This document shows, in pieces, positions 22,931-33,110 of a stretch of 64,000 bases of DNA; positions within the stretch are counted from its first letter, which is position 1; each line of letters starts with the position of its first letter. The DNA comes from Siphonodentalium dalli (taxonomy: Eukaryota; Mollusca; Scaphopoda; Gadilida; Siphonodentaliidae). The notes beneath the pieces were generated by a model. That model had not been told where the DNA came from. It was given only the letters and a program-made list of their open reading frames with translations, and did no database searches. The stretch covers positions 14,614,450 through 14,678,449 of the forward strand of contig CP136069.1 in NCBI GenBank assembly GCA_032622095.1. Direction: 5' to 3'. The translations under genes and the position numbers were made by a program.

Positions 22931-23249
22931 AAACGTTTTTGTTAATTAAGATTTTTTTTCTAATTATCTTTCCTAATTGGGAAAATATTCCTACGTAAGA
23001 AAACTTGTTTTCCTTACTTAGAATTATTTTCTTGCTTGAGAAAATCTCATTCTAAAAAATATTGGTATCACTTAAGGAAAATTATCTTGACGATATTTCT
23101 AACTGTAGAAAAATAGTTTCTAGTCCTAGATTAATTATATAACTTTCTTAAATTTCTAGCTATTCTCCCTAGAGAATCAAAGTTTCTTAAACTTATCTTA
23201 TTTTATGATAAATAAACTTGTGAGAGAAAAACAATCTGTTCTGCATTAA
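22931..23249. repeat. A/T-rich repeat split by the element at 23250-24570 (left part)
   Basis: Low-complexity DNA rich in ttttctt and agaaaa words. The sequence ctagctattctccctaga occurs here (about 23156) and again after the insertion (about 24751), showing that this background repeat continues at 24580-24800. Confidence 0.5.
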
Positions 23250-24570
23250 CCAGGCAGGGGGTGTCTGAAAAAAAATTCCAGGCACGTCAGGGGGGGGTGG
23301 ATAAAAATTTCCAGGCACATATGATCATTTAATTTGTACCGGCCTCGGACCACCCACCCACCCAATTTCTTCCGTTTCCGGCCTTTTTTTCCAGTCATTT
23401 TGGACACCCACTGTTTTTTTTCCATTTCAGGATTTTTTTCCGGTCAGTTTTGGACACCCACCCCTAAATAGTTTATTGCGCGAGATTTTAATAGAACAGT
23501 GCATAATGAAGATAACGATACTATTTGAATTTATCATATAAGTGTCATTAATCAAGAAATGTGTCAACATAATCACATTTCTAGGGATATGCAGAGTGCC
23601 AAGGTTGTTATTAACATTCATTTTCATAATATACAGTCACATGATCTAGTCACATAATCACATTTGAGTATTCTACAGACTACATGGTACAACACATTTA
23701 AAATTATTTCAAATTTTGATATTTGCTATGTGATATATTTCTTGAATCAAATTGTTTATCAAAACATGTGGAACTACAACTGTTCATCCCAGTTCATTCC
23801 AGTTTGTAGAATAATGCTAATACCAAACATAACCATGATATACCCGCATGACTCTTCTTGGGGCATCTCAGAAACCAGAACTGAGCAAACATGTTATAGC
23901 GTGTAATGGTAGACTGATAGCCACTGCCTGAAGTAATAGGCTTCGAAATAATTGGGAATAACATATGGATGGATAGCCCAATCTCCCTTCTTTTTTGCTC
24001 ACGATATCAGTGACGATAAAATCTTTGTTACTGTGATTAAACATTACAAGCTGATCCACATTAACTTGGAAAACTGTTTGAAATTGTTCAAGCTGGCCCG
24101 GCTGGTCTTCAATTTATATGTTAAGATTTTATGTTTTACGTTGTCAAAAGTATATTTTATTCCATTATTTATTATATCTTTATTTCCATGTCACATATGG
24201 TCAAGTGTGCTTTTATTTTATTGCTTATTTTCAGCTGAGTTCTGCATAGTTATTCTCATTTTGTTGTATCAGTAGATGGAATCCCGATTAAATTTTATTT
24301 TTCCAATAGCGCAGTTTCTTGTTCTTTCAAGTTGAATTTGGGTTATTGTTGGGCATTGTGCAACTGATCCAACTTCTGATAACCTCTATATATAGTATAG
24401 CATTGCTATTAACTATATATTACCTGTTTCTGTTCGAAACACATCAAAATAAGACTCAATAGCAGAAATGGAAAAACAATTTGGCACATGGAAAAAACTA
24501 CTTTTCGGACTCGAGAGACACCCACCACCCCATCATACGTGCCTGGAATTTTTATCCGACCCCCCCCCCC
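23250..24570. mobile_element. Terminal-inverted-repeat element flanked by a 9-bp direct repeat
   Basis: CTGCATTAA occurs immediately before (23241-23249) and after (24571-24579), a likely target duplication of 8 or 9 bp, the size used by hAT-type and some other DNA transposons. Just inside both ends are G-rich/C-rich runs and the inverted words ggataaaaatttccaggcac (left) and gtgcctggaatttttatcc (right). The left end carries two partial copies of that terminal sequence. No transposase is encoded. Superfamily assignment is uncertain. Confidence 0.5.
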
Positions 24571-24579
24571 CTGCATTAA

Positions 24580-24800
24580 GAAGAAAAATCTATACTAAGA
24601 TTTTTTTACTAGGATTTTCTTAATAAGATTACTGCGTTTTCTTAAAGAAATTTTCTAGACTTGATGTTTCACTCTTTTAGAAAAGAAAATTTTCCACCTT
24701 TTTATTTCTTGACTTAGAAAAAATGTTGTGCTTATTTTTCTAGCTATTCTCCCTAGAAAATTTCTCATATTAAGTTTTTTTTCCTGAATTGAAAAAATAT
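24580..24800. repeat. A/T-rich repeat (right part, after the insertion)
   Basis: It continues the ttttctt/agaaaa-rich background of 22931-23249, including the shared ctagctattctccctaga word. Confidence 0.45.
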
Positions 24801-24807
24801 TTTTGGC

Positions 24808-25290
24808 AGCGCGCTGTTTTAAATATTATGTTTGGTTCTCGAACTGAAGAATCGGTAGGCGTCCATCACCTTTCTTGCTGAACTATTGGACAAAAATTAT
24901 CTGAGTAAGAAACAGTTGGAGTCTACTCTTTGAATGCTCACGCTTAGCAGGGAATCGCGCTGTTTTAAATATTATATTTGGTTGTCGATCTGAAAAATCG
25001 GCAGGCATCCATCACCTTTTGTGCAGAACAATTGGAATTAATGTATCCAAGTAAGAAGCAGTCGGAGTCTACTCTTTGGACGCTAACGCTTAGCAGGGGA
25101 TCGCGCTATTCTAAAGGTTATGTTTGACTCTCGAAGGTTATGTTTGGTTCTCGACGTGATGAATAGGCAGGCGTCCGTCCAGAAACGTTCTTGCTGAACT
25201 GTTGGCGTTCACGACTCAGAAAATACTTGCATAGTATATTCATATGTCCTACACAAACTACCCGTGCAGTGCTTCGATTATAGCTTTTGC
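24808..25290. repeat. 145-bp tandem repeat with conserved right flank (second locus)
   Basis: Units of about 145 bp (guide word gagtaagaaacagttggag at 24903; the next copy starts at 25046) are near-copies of those at 941-1205. The same right flank follows, with cttgcatagtata and cgattatagctt. The right flank is therefore part of the mobile or dispersed unit. Confidence 0.65.
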
Positions 25291-25919
25291 ACGGGAAATG
25301 AAATTAATGATTCACGACGTTCGTCATAATGTTGTGTGAGGAGTCCGCCACCACCTCGTGCGATGTGTGTGCTGATATCGCCCCGTCCAATGGGTCCCGC
25401 ATAAATGCATCAGGAATGTTTTTTTGCAAACCACGAGCCTCCACATTGGGTTTGATGTTACATTTCGATCGCAACTGTACCCAACACACCTTGTCTGATA
25501 ACATTAAAATTCTAAAAATGTGTCACGGTCACACGGAAATTTCAAATCGCATAGTCCATGGTACGATTTTTTATATACAAATAATAAATCACTAAACGCT
25601 CTTTAAATTATGAAAAAAAACCCATTAAAATAGGGGTTAATGTGAAATTTCAGCGTGGCTCCACATATAATATAAATTAGTATGTGAATATGCACATATG
25701 TGCACAATGTCATGATTTAGTCACAATGTTAACTGTATATGCGAAATTTCAAATCGCATATATATCCCATGGTAAGACTAGTCACAAAGTGAAAAATTGG
25801 AAATAGGACATAACTACTCCACTATTCGTATTATTTAAATTTGCGCCCGTCGAGTTGCTACGTTATATTCAAAATTATTTCCAAATCCCAGATGTCCTAA
25901 TCTCGCATGCTTTGAATTT
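25291..25919. other. Mostly unassigned, short internal repeat
   Basis: gaaatttcaaatcgcata followed by ccatggta occurs at about 25538 and 25743, a short direct repeat. Open frames on both strands at 25304-25595 overlap, and neither resembles a family. Confidence 0.4.
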
Positions 25920-27442
25920 AAAGTATGTCCGACGCACAGATTGAGTAACCTTCTGGACATTCTGTTAAAACCACTGTTACCTAATATTCCAAGTATTCTA
26001 AGGGACGATATACAGTTCATCCTAACCCTACCCAGGACTGTCAAACAAGATGCTATACTAGCTAGTTTTGACGTTGTGAGTCTGTATAGCACCATTCCAC
26101 ATAGTTTAGGCTTGGAAGCAATACGATATTGGATCGATAAATGCAGAGAATCAATAGATGAACGCTTCACAAAAGAGTTTATCACTGAAGGACTACAACT
26201 TGTATTGGAAAATAACATTTTGTTCTTCAACGACAGATTCTATCGACAAATAATTGGTACTGCTATGGGCACTAAAGTAGCCCCAACTTATGCAAATCTA
26301 ACAGTGGGATATCTAGAAGCAAAATTGCACGAGATCATGTCCAACAAATTCGACGATTCATATGCAACATATATACGACAATCGTGGAAACGTTATATTG
26401 ATGACTGCTTTCTCATTGGGACCCAACTCAAGGGGACTTGAATGAATTCCACAATATCCTCAACTCACTAAATCCGGCAATACAATTCACGATAGAAACC
26501 GACAATAATGAGTTGCCATTCCTGGATGTCCTCGTGAAAAAATCAGCAGAACGAATCACGACGGATATTTACTATAAACCTACCGACACGCATCAGTATT
26601 TAAACTTTAAGTCGTGTCATCCATCACACACCAAACGGAATGTTCCGTATTGACTCGCACGGAGGGTTTGTACCATTGTGGACGATATCGCGCAGAGAAA
26701 CATCCGACTGGAGGAACTCCGGACATTTCTCTTGGCACAAGAATATCCGAAAAAACTAATTGATAATGGTATTGTTGAAGCCAAGAAAATTCCTCTCATA
26801 GAGCTCCGCACAGACAAAACTAAAGAATGCAATCCCGATCTCATTCCTTTTGTGGTTACACACAATCCTCGCCATACAAATGTTATACAAACGGCTAAAT
26901 CATTGATACCAATGCTTCACAAAAGTCCAAAGATGAAGCAATTGGTAAAAACTGATAACTTACTACAGAGCAAGCGACAGCCTTGGAATATAAAAAAGAT
27001 TCTAGCACGAGCCAAGTTTGACAGTGGTGAAAAACGAGATAAAGAAATCACCAAATGTGGCGACCCCAGATGCGGGACATGTTTCTGTATATTAACCGGG
27101 ACACACTTCCTATTAAAGAATGGACAAGATGTTCACCCTAATGAAGACATGGACTGCAAATCCCAAAATCTAATTTATGTTATAATATGTTCGGGGTGTA
27201 GGGAATTCTATGTTGGAGAGACGGGAAATTCACTTGTGGAAAGAACACGGATCCACCGCTCGCAGATCAAACATCCGACATTAGGGATGATTCCCTTAAG
27301 TGGACATCTCGATGACTGTGGCGGTAAATCCTTCCGGATTTTCCCATTACACAAGATGATGCAAGTTAGCAGATTCAAAAGACTTCAAAAGGAAGAAAAA
27401 TTCCGGAAGCTTTTGAATCCGAAACTAAACTCCATCATATAA
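25920..27442 (+). pseudogene. Penelope-type reverse transcriptase and GIY-YIG endonuclease, broken
   Basis: The first frame (to 26441) holds reverse transcriptase motifs: the catalytic Asp in ASFDVVSLYSTIPH (position 44 counted from the Met at 25941), GTAMGTKVAPTYANL and the YIDD box (152-155). A frameshift near 26420 moves to the frame with the thumb (NELPFLDVLVKKS). That frame is cut by a TGA at 26651-26653 and then stays open to 27442. The last 254 codons hold a Cys cluster (KCGDPRCGTCFC) and the GIY-YIG nuclease (LIYVIICSGCREFYVGETG, then RTRIHRSQIKH). A Cys cluster before the nuclease is known in Neptune-like Penelope families. The stop, the frameshift and the 5' truncation make it inactive. 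Confidence 0.9.
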
Positions 27443-27496
27443 TCATGGCGTCACCTACCAACCTCCCGAAAGTGACGTCACAATACAAAATTAAAA

Positions 27497-27550
27497 TGGC
27501 GGAACCTGAAGATCGGCCCTGAAGCCGTGAAAGGCCTAGTTTTAAAGCCA
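27497..27550 (+). ncRNA. Hammerhead ribozyme (Penelope-type, short stem III)
   Basis: All conserved core parts are present in order. The CUGANGA box is CUGAAGA (27506-27512). Stem II is CGGC (27514-27517) with GCCG (27524-27527), loop CCUGAA. The GAA core is 27529-27531. A minimal stem III A-U (27532, 27537) closes a GGCC loop, and A27538 is the nucleotide 5' of the predicted cut. Stem I is GGAAC (27501-27505) with GUUUU (27539-27543), extended by UGGC (27497-27500) with GCCA (27547-27550) across an AAA bulge. A U-U mismatch (27513, 27528) sits at the base of stem II. Hammerheads of this minimal form are established in Penelope-like elements. Confidence 0.8.
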
Positions 27551-27620
27551 AATGATGTGTTTGTGTTTTTAATCACATGTTATCTATATATACCACTGTA
27601 CGTTTGAACTTTCTACTATT

Positions 27621-27621
<1 letters not shown>

Positions 27622-27658
<37 letters not shown>
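27622..27658. repeat. (AT)n microsatellite at the Penelope 3' side
   Basis: About 18 uninterrupted AT dinucleotides. Penelope elements often sit beside such simple repeats. Confidence 0.95.
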
Positions 27659-27659
<1 letters not shown>

Positions 27660-27662
<3 letters not shown>

Positions 27663-29160
27663 AAAGTGTGGAGAGCGCGGGCACAGGTCGGAATCCGATT
27701 TCTTATGTAATTATTTCTATGGAACTAGCTAAATTTTGTTAGGTTGTGTCGGAAATTGACATAAATATATATATTGAAACAATTGGGATGGCCCATTATT
27801 GTGTTTGACCATGGCATGGTGACAATTCCTCATTGACTCACATATCATGCATGTGGTACGTTTTCATATGTTCTCAAGCATGCATTTTTATCTACTTATA
27901 TTAATTTCACGAGTAGTAAGACAGTTCCCTAATTGCATATTATGATATTTCCCCAATGGCGTTTTTATGTTGCGACGTTTAGTTCTACACATACGGTTTC
28001 ACTCACTTATATTTGCTGAGAAATTACACGGGCGATTTGTTCTTAGTAAGAACAATCATGGCTGTTGACAGAAATGTGTTATTCATTACTTTACCAAGTG
28101 GACTTTTGTGTTAGCATGCAAAAAATATAACACTGCGTGTTGATAAAAGATCAACAGCGACAAGTCATTCAGATGGATACACCCTTGATAGATCGACCGC
28201 AGCTGGAAGTGCTTGGAAGACTCATTGTGCGAATTTGCAGAGGGCGACATGGCTTGCTATAGCATATTAATTATGACGACCAATTGTCACCAAACTGCAC
28301 CATAATAAATTATCACAACTACTATGCCATCGCTACTGTGGTACGCGTGACTGCGGCCATTCATAAAAACAGATGGTACTTTCACCTTGACCATGCGTCA
28401 CATCAGAACTATCAGGTCGTAATTCCATTTTGGCGGGAAATGAGTATTTGATATCAATTGAATCGTGAGGAAAAATCCAATCCGATGGGCTAAACTGTTT
28501 TTGCATTGGATGGCAGATATTCTCACAAACCAGTGACACAAATGTCGTCTCTCCAGCGATCTTCACAATTATTCGTGCTATAAGGTTGTATTTCCAAAGC
28601 AACCAAACGGATGATCCATGTTGTCCACGTGACTTCTGTTTCGTGTTTGTAAATTCTCAAATGTGTGCTATATGATCGTATCTCCATGTTAGTCACGTGA
28701 AAATTTGTTGATTTAAAGTTTGTGATTGTTCCACACATTTCTGTATGATGATGCACATGAGTGAATTTTCAAAATGTAGAATAGGCACGTTTTAGTTCAT
28801 AGACACATCGATTGGCACCACATTTAGCTTAATCTGTTTTTATTAGCAGCACAACTTCCTTATAGCACGGAAACCAATCGTCGTTGGCGTACGAAAAAGA
28901 TCGTATCCGCAAAGTTATTGCTTTTTGGAAGAAAACGAGGGCGTAAAAAAACAATATGAGGTTCAATGGACAGTTTTCATTGGGATAAGTACAAAACTAC
29001 ATCATGATTTGTCAAAATTATGAGAAATGTTAAACTTCAACCTTCATTTTCTCGGAAAGTTGAAAATGTGAGTTACGACCTTATAGCACTGATGCGACGC
29101 ATGGTCCAATTAAGCGTTAACGGGAGAATGTGCGCAAAGTTAAATACATTCCTTGTTATA
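27660..29160. other. No recognisable feature
   Basis: AT-rich DNA. Minus-strand frames of 77 and 89 codons (28333-28756) resemble no family. These bases could be intron of the gene carrying the PAN exon at 29627-29803, but no neighbouring exon was recognised. Confidence 0.4.
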
Positions 29161-29161
29161 T

Positions 29162-29210
<49 letters not shown>

Positions 29211-29233
29211 CTATATATATATATATATATATA
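29161..29233. repeat. (AT)n microsatellite
   Basis: An interrupted run of AT dinucleotides, broken by an ATAA and an AGCT. Confidence 0.95.
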
Positions 29234-29376
29234 ACAAATTATTAATGTGAGTCACAGATAACTGCTGAAAACTTCCTGGTTAACAGGCTATCATAAAAAT
29301 CAACTTAAATTATGAAATTTAAATTTGTTTATGGCTGGAATCACTAAACATGACACAAATGTATCTACATTAAAAA

Positions 29377-29545
29377 CCCTGTGCCAATGCATTCTTTTAT
29401 ATATGCGAGTCAACCATATGATTTTGTTTACTCATTTTTTATCTATTTTTCTTACATTCTTTAACAATTTTTATAATTTTTTCGTAAGTCGATAACAATT
29501 TGTAACATGTTTTCTTATACTCTTTAACAATTTTATAATTTTTTA
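29377..29545. mobile_element. Fragment of the piggyBac-like MITE
   Basis: ccctgtgccaatgcattctt through tatatgcgagtcaaccat, then the tttcttacattctttaacaa stretch, match 2660-2780 of the MITE at 2512-3134. The termini and TTAA are not present here. Confidence 0.6.
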
Positions 29546-29626
29546 TAATTAAATTGAAATGTGTGAACTCAAAATACTACCTTTATCATAGAACAGGATA
29601 CATCAACACAAGTGTAAAATACGCAC

Positions 29627-29803
29627 CTGGTGTCTTTAGAACTCCACCATCGTCACTGTACAGGACACAAATGTAGTCATTGGCGGCGAAGGATCTACAT
29701 CCTGATATATTCAGACATTGCACGCCACAATAAATTTCTGATTTTGACTTGTAGATATAGTTCTTATTCAGTTGGCCACTGCCTTTGGCAAAGTTTGCAC
29801 TCA
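29627..29803 (-). CDS. Exon encoding a PAN/Apple-like extracellular domain
   Basis: A 177-bp exon on the minus strand is bounded by an acceptor (aaacacag at 29811-29804) and a donor (ACCAG-GTGCGT at 29627/29626). It starts and ends in phase 1 and contributes 59 codons, the signature of a shuffled extracellular module. The protein shows the PAN/Apple pattern: Cys pair (IYCGVQCLNISGC), RSFAANDYICVLYSDDG with an aromatic and a Cys-x-Leu-Tyr turn, and basic Lys/Asn-rich sequence before. PAN domains bind proteins or carbohydrates, and in invertebrates often sit at the N-terminus of secreted lectin-like proteins. At 30371 on the same strand an ATG opens a hydrophobic MTFVIVLSCFCQSAAATS that could be a signal peptide, but I found no good donor joining it. 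Flanking exons are not identified. Confidence 0.65.
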
Positions 29804-30600
29804 CTGTGTTTAAAATACGAATGCTGACCAGACACGTGTCGTGTTGTGTGACTTACCTAATAATAAGCTTACTTATTTAAATCATAGAGTGAGTAAACTT
29901 AATAGTAATGGATTGGTTACATTTCGTGCATAATCATGTTACGTAAATATAGCAAATTTTTAAGATTGTAGCTCGATGTTAACATTAATTATAAATCCCT
30001 CAATTTGAATTACATTGCACTATGTAATTATCATGTATATATCTAACAACATGAGGGACTATACATAATGCATATACCCAATAGTTCATATTCATTGTAT
30101 CTATTATTATAACTAATGGATATTTAATATCACTAAATAACACAACATTCATAAAACCATTCACTTCACACTCCTTTTTCTATTCTATCTTTCTACAGTC
30201 TCAAAAAAAACGAGACAATAAAACTGCTTTGATCACCAACCATAAACTGTACAATACTATTGCCATAATGTATTTGTCCAAATAAAAAATATTTAAAAAA
30301 AAGGTTTGCACTCAATGTGATGTCGCTGCTGCTGACTGACAGAAGCAACTGAGAACAATTACAAAAGTCATCGTGATTTTATTTGTTTTGAAAAACAAAA
30401 CGAAAAGTCCCGGAACAACTGCCTTGTTTAATATATAGTCTATATCGATAAAATTTCGCACACAAAAGGTTTATCAGTACTCTGCAAGAACTCTCCTGAA
30501 GGTACACGAGAAAGAAAGTAAATGATTCAATTCTACATCAGTATTCCAGACGAGTTGGTAGATGTGGCTCCACCAATTTCAATGACGTATTGCATTGTCA
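29804..30600. other. Upstream flank of the PAN exon; possible signal-peptide remnant
   Basis: Minus-strand positions 30371 down to about 30315 encode a hydrophobic start with a small-residue cleavage-like SAAA, directly followed by ATTGAGTGCAAACC. That resembles the first bases of the PAN exon, tgagtgcaaac. It may be an older duplicate of this gene end. Nothing else is seen. Confidence 0.3.
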
Positions 30601-30609
30601 AGTACCTTG

Positions 30610-31380
30610 CACATTGGTATTGATTTTGATTTGTCATGCTGGACCGGCTTAGTGTTGGCTATGACCAATACAGAGAGTGGTCTTATAATTTCCGATTGAT
30701 TGATGGTTTTGAAATGATGTATCACATTAAGCATAAAGAGATTCCAGATATATTTTTGTGAAAATTAATTCATATTAACTATATATTATGCCGCCCCCTT
30801 TTCGTTGGGATTTCCTTCCCATTTTCGTCCCCATATGAGGGCCTTGGTGGGTCGAAATTGAATCGGCTGGAATTTGGTCTCGAAATGTATTGGTCCAGGG
30901 TACGGGTCAAGTTCGATTTTGGAATCCGCCCGACAATTTTTCACATGAGTTGTGACACTTTGTTTATTAGTTTCGGGCGAAAATGCCACACACTTAATAA
31001 AGATTGTTTAATATATCAGTTGCTTTTTACGCGGGAATATGATAAAGGTCGGTTAATCCAAGGTAGTCTGGGATTATATTCTATGCTTTTGTTACTCTTA
31101 TCCTACATTTATAACTGTCGCAAGGTAGACTGCTCTGGGTACCATTAGTGAAGTCTCCACTACCGAAGTTAAAGACAATGGCGCCACTATTGTGGGACCT
31201 GGATACGAGCATCGCTCTGCTCATATATTATGGGTATCACAAAACTGCTATGACCAATACAGAAAGTGTTTTTATATTTTCCGATTGATTGATTAATTGA
31301 TGATTTTGAGATGATGTATCACATTAAACACATGTAATCTACAAAGAGATTCCCGATATCTTTTTTTGTGAAAATGAATT
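30610..31380. repeat. Direct repeat pair flanking about 550 bp
   Basis: tatgaccaatacaga, tttccgattgattgatg, atgatgtatcacattaa and gtgaaaat appear in the same order at about 30660-30770 and 31247-31377. This indicates a dispersed repeat present twice in direct orientation. Confidence 0.5.
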
Positions 31381-31476
31381 TCGAAATAATACAAGATACA
31401 AGAATTTATTGAAAAATATCCCAATGGACAGTTGCAAGATACTGATGAGTATCATATGTAAAGGATAATGACTGAG

Positions 31477-31559
31477 TGAAGTGTCTGAGACGAAGCGAAG
31501 CGGCCGCGGGTGATTATTTGGTCTCAGACACTTCACGAGGTCATTATCTGACTTAAAAC
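31477..31559. repeat. Palindrome with conserved 3' motif, different arms
   Basis: The arms TGAAGTGTCTGAGAC (31477-31491) and GTCTCAGACACTTCA (31521-31535) are perfect complements around a GC-rich loop (gaagcgaagcggccgcgg). The 3' motif ATTATCTGACTTAAAAC (31543-31559) differs at one base from that after the palindromes at 3466 and 5787, although the arms are unrelated. Confidence 0.65.
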
Positions 31560-32136
31560 CCACGCACCCATACACACATCATATATGAGTGGCATATAAG
31601 TATTCGGACACTGTGTTGTTGTGAACACAGTGCTCATCCGAATATGTATTAATTAATGTATAAACTTTGCTGAATGGCCATTAAAACCTACTTATCATGC
31701 ATGACGATTTGTATCATCTAAGATTTCTATGAATACAAACTGTTTTGTTTTCCTTTGCAATCAACATGTTATATTTAAATATTGACGCGAAAATGTAGGT
31801 TCTGTTTGGTTAAGGAAAACTACATTTGTAACAAAATCTGGAAACTTCTATTTTGGCTGCAAGCATACAACTGGTATCATTCAAGTTTTCCAATTGTTGT
31901 ATATATATGTCTCGCAAACCCTCATCTATGGTGGTTATTTTTCTAAAATGATGACAATTTATTACTCTTGACCGAAATGTAAGAACGATTTTAATTTTAA
32001 CATCAAACAAATGTCGACTTATTGTCACTTTTACAATTGATGTGTCATTAAGTCATTATCTCCAACTATTCTTCACTGTTAATGTCGCTGGGAGATTAAC
32101 ATGTCGAATGTTATTCACCAACACGCTGTTTCCGTC
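31560..32136. other. No recognisable feature
   Basis: AT-rich DNA with a short palindrome (cactgtgttgttgtgaacacagtg, about 31608-31631). Confidence 0.35.
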
Positions 32137-33035
32137 CCTGGTTAAGTGGTCCTGCTACTTGGTCTTGGTGGGTCTTGCTGATTTGCTATGATGCTGGTAG
32201 GGGACAACTGATGCTGTTACATATATTGCTATTTTTTCTAAAGTTGTTATTTAGCTGCGTTTAGCTAATCTGATTTGAGAAAAAAATTAGTGTGCATGTG
32301 CATGAAACTTTCAAATACATGTATATTTTAAAATAGTTTAATCATGGCTGCCCGTGTGTTTGCAAAAGCGACAAGAATAGCCATCTTGATTATGACCAGT
32401 TTGTAATAACCAAAAAGAGTCATTATTTAAAGGGGCATATCTCATTCGAACTTCAACACTTTGTCCCTGTAATTTTGGAAGCATGGGTAATATATATATA
32501 GGTTGATTAATACACGATATATTGATATACCGACTCCATATGGTATGAAAAAATACTTGTCAATGTTACAGCTATTTTAAAACTGTTTTCAATTTTAGCT
32601 CCGAAGTGAAACATAAGCCCACTTCAGGAATAGACTAACAAGGAACGTTCTTCGTTGTTTCATGCCATCCATAACTTTCTGCATTAGATCACTTGAATTG
32701 TACTTTCTGTGGCTTAACAGGCCGCATGATAATTTTAGCGTATGTATCGACCTATGTTGATCCCTGGAACCAGACCGCGATGTTATAAAATTCGAGCATA
32801 ATTTGGATCTTCAAACCACCCATCCCTTGACATATCTTACTGTATACATGTGTATGTTTTTCAATGTTTCATAAACATAATGGCTTTTCTCCATTCCTTC
32901 ATATTAGCCACAGGTCGTGAAAATGACAACTATGAAAAATAACGGAACATTTTCAGAACAGCATCATTTGCTCTACCAACATCATAGTAATTCACCAAGG
33001 ACCCACCAGCATAAAAGCAGGACCACTTAACCAGG
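32137..33035. mobile_element. Terminal-inverted-repeat element, about 0.9 kb
   Basis: The left end CCTGGTTAAGTGGTCCTGCT and the right end, whose complement is CCTGGTTAAGTGGTCCTGCT, are perfect over 20 bp. Similarity continues for about 70 bp in all, through ggtgggtc and ctatgatg-tggtag words. No protein is encoded. A clear target duplication was not identified, so the superfamily is unknown. Confidence 0.65.
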
Positions 33036-33110
33036 AGAGTTTATTCATCTTCCCGAGGTGGTCATTATTTTACCGGTCATTAATTAGATAATGCACACTT
33101 GAGCTAATAA

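Larger units (their letters stand above)
25920..27600 (+). mobile_element. Penelope-like retroelement, 5'-truncated, with 3' hammerhead ribozyme
   Basis: The element encodes a Penelope-type reverse transcriptase followed by a GIY-YIG endonuclease, then a 3' noncoding part with a hammerhead ribozyme (27497-27550). Coding similarity begins abruptly near 25920 with the sequence leading to SNLLDILLKPL, so the N-terminal part is missing. The 3' side runs into an (AT)n microsatellite at 27622. Penelope elements are a separate retroelement class, neither LTR nor LINE. Confidence 0.9.

Noticed and set aside
25304-25595. Overlapping frames of 66 and 88 codons upstream of the Penelope element
   Set aside because: Neither shows reverse transcriptase N-terminal motifs; both strands are open over the same bases.
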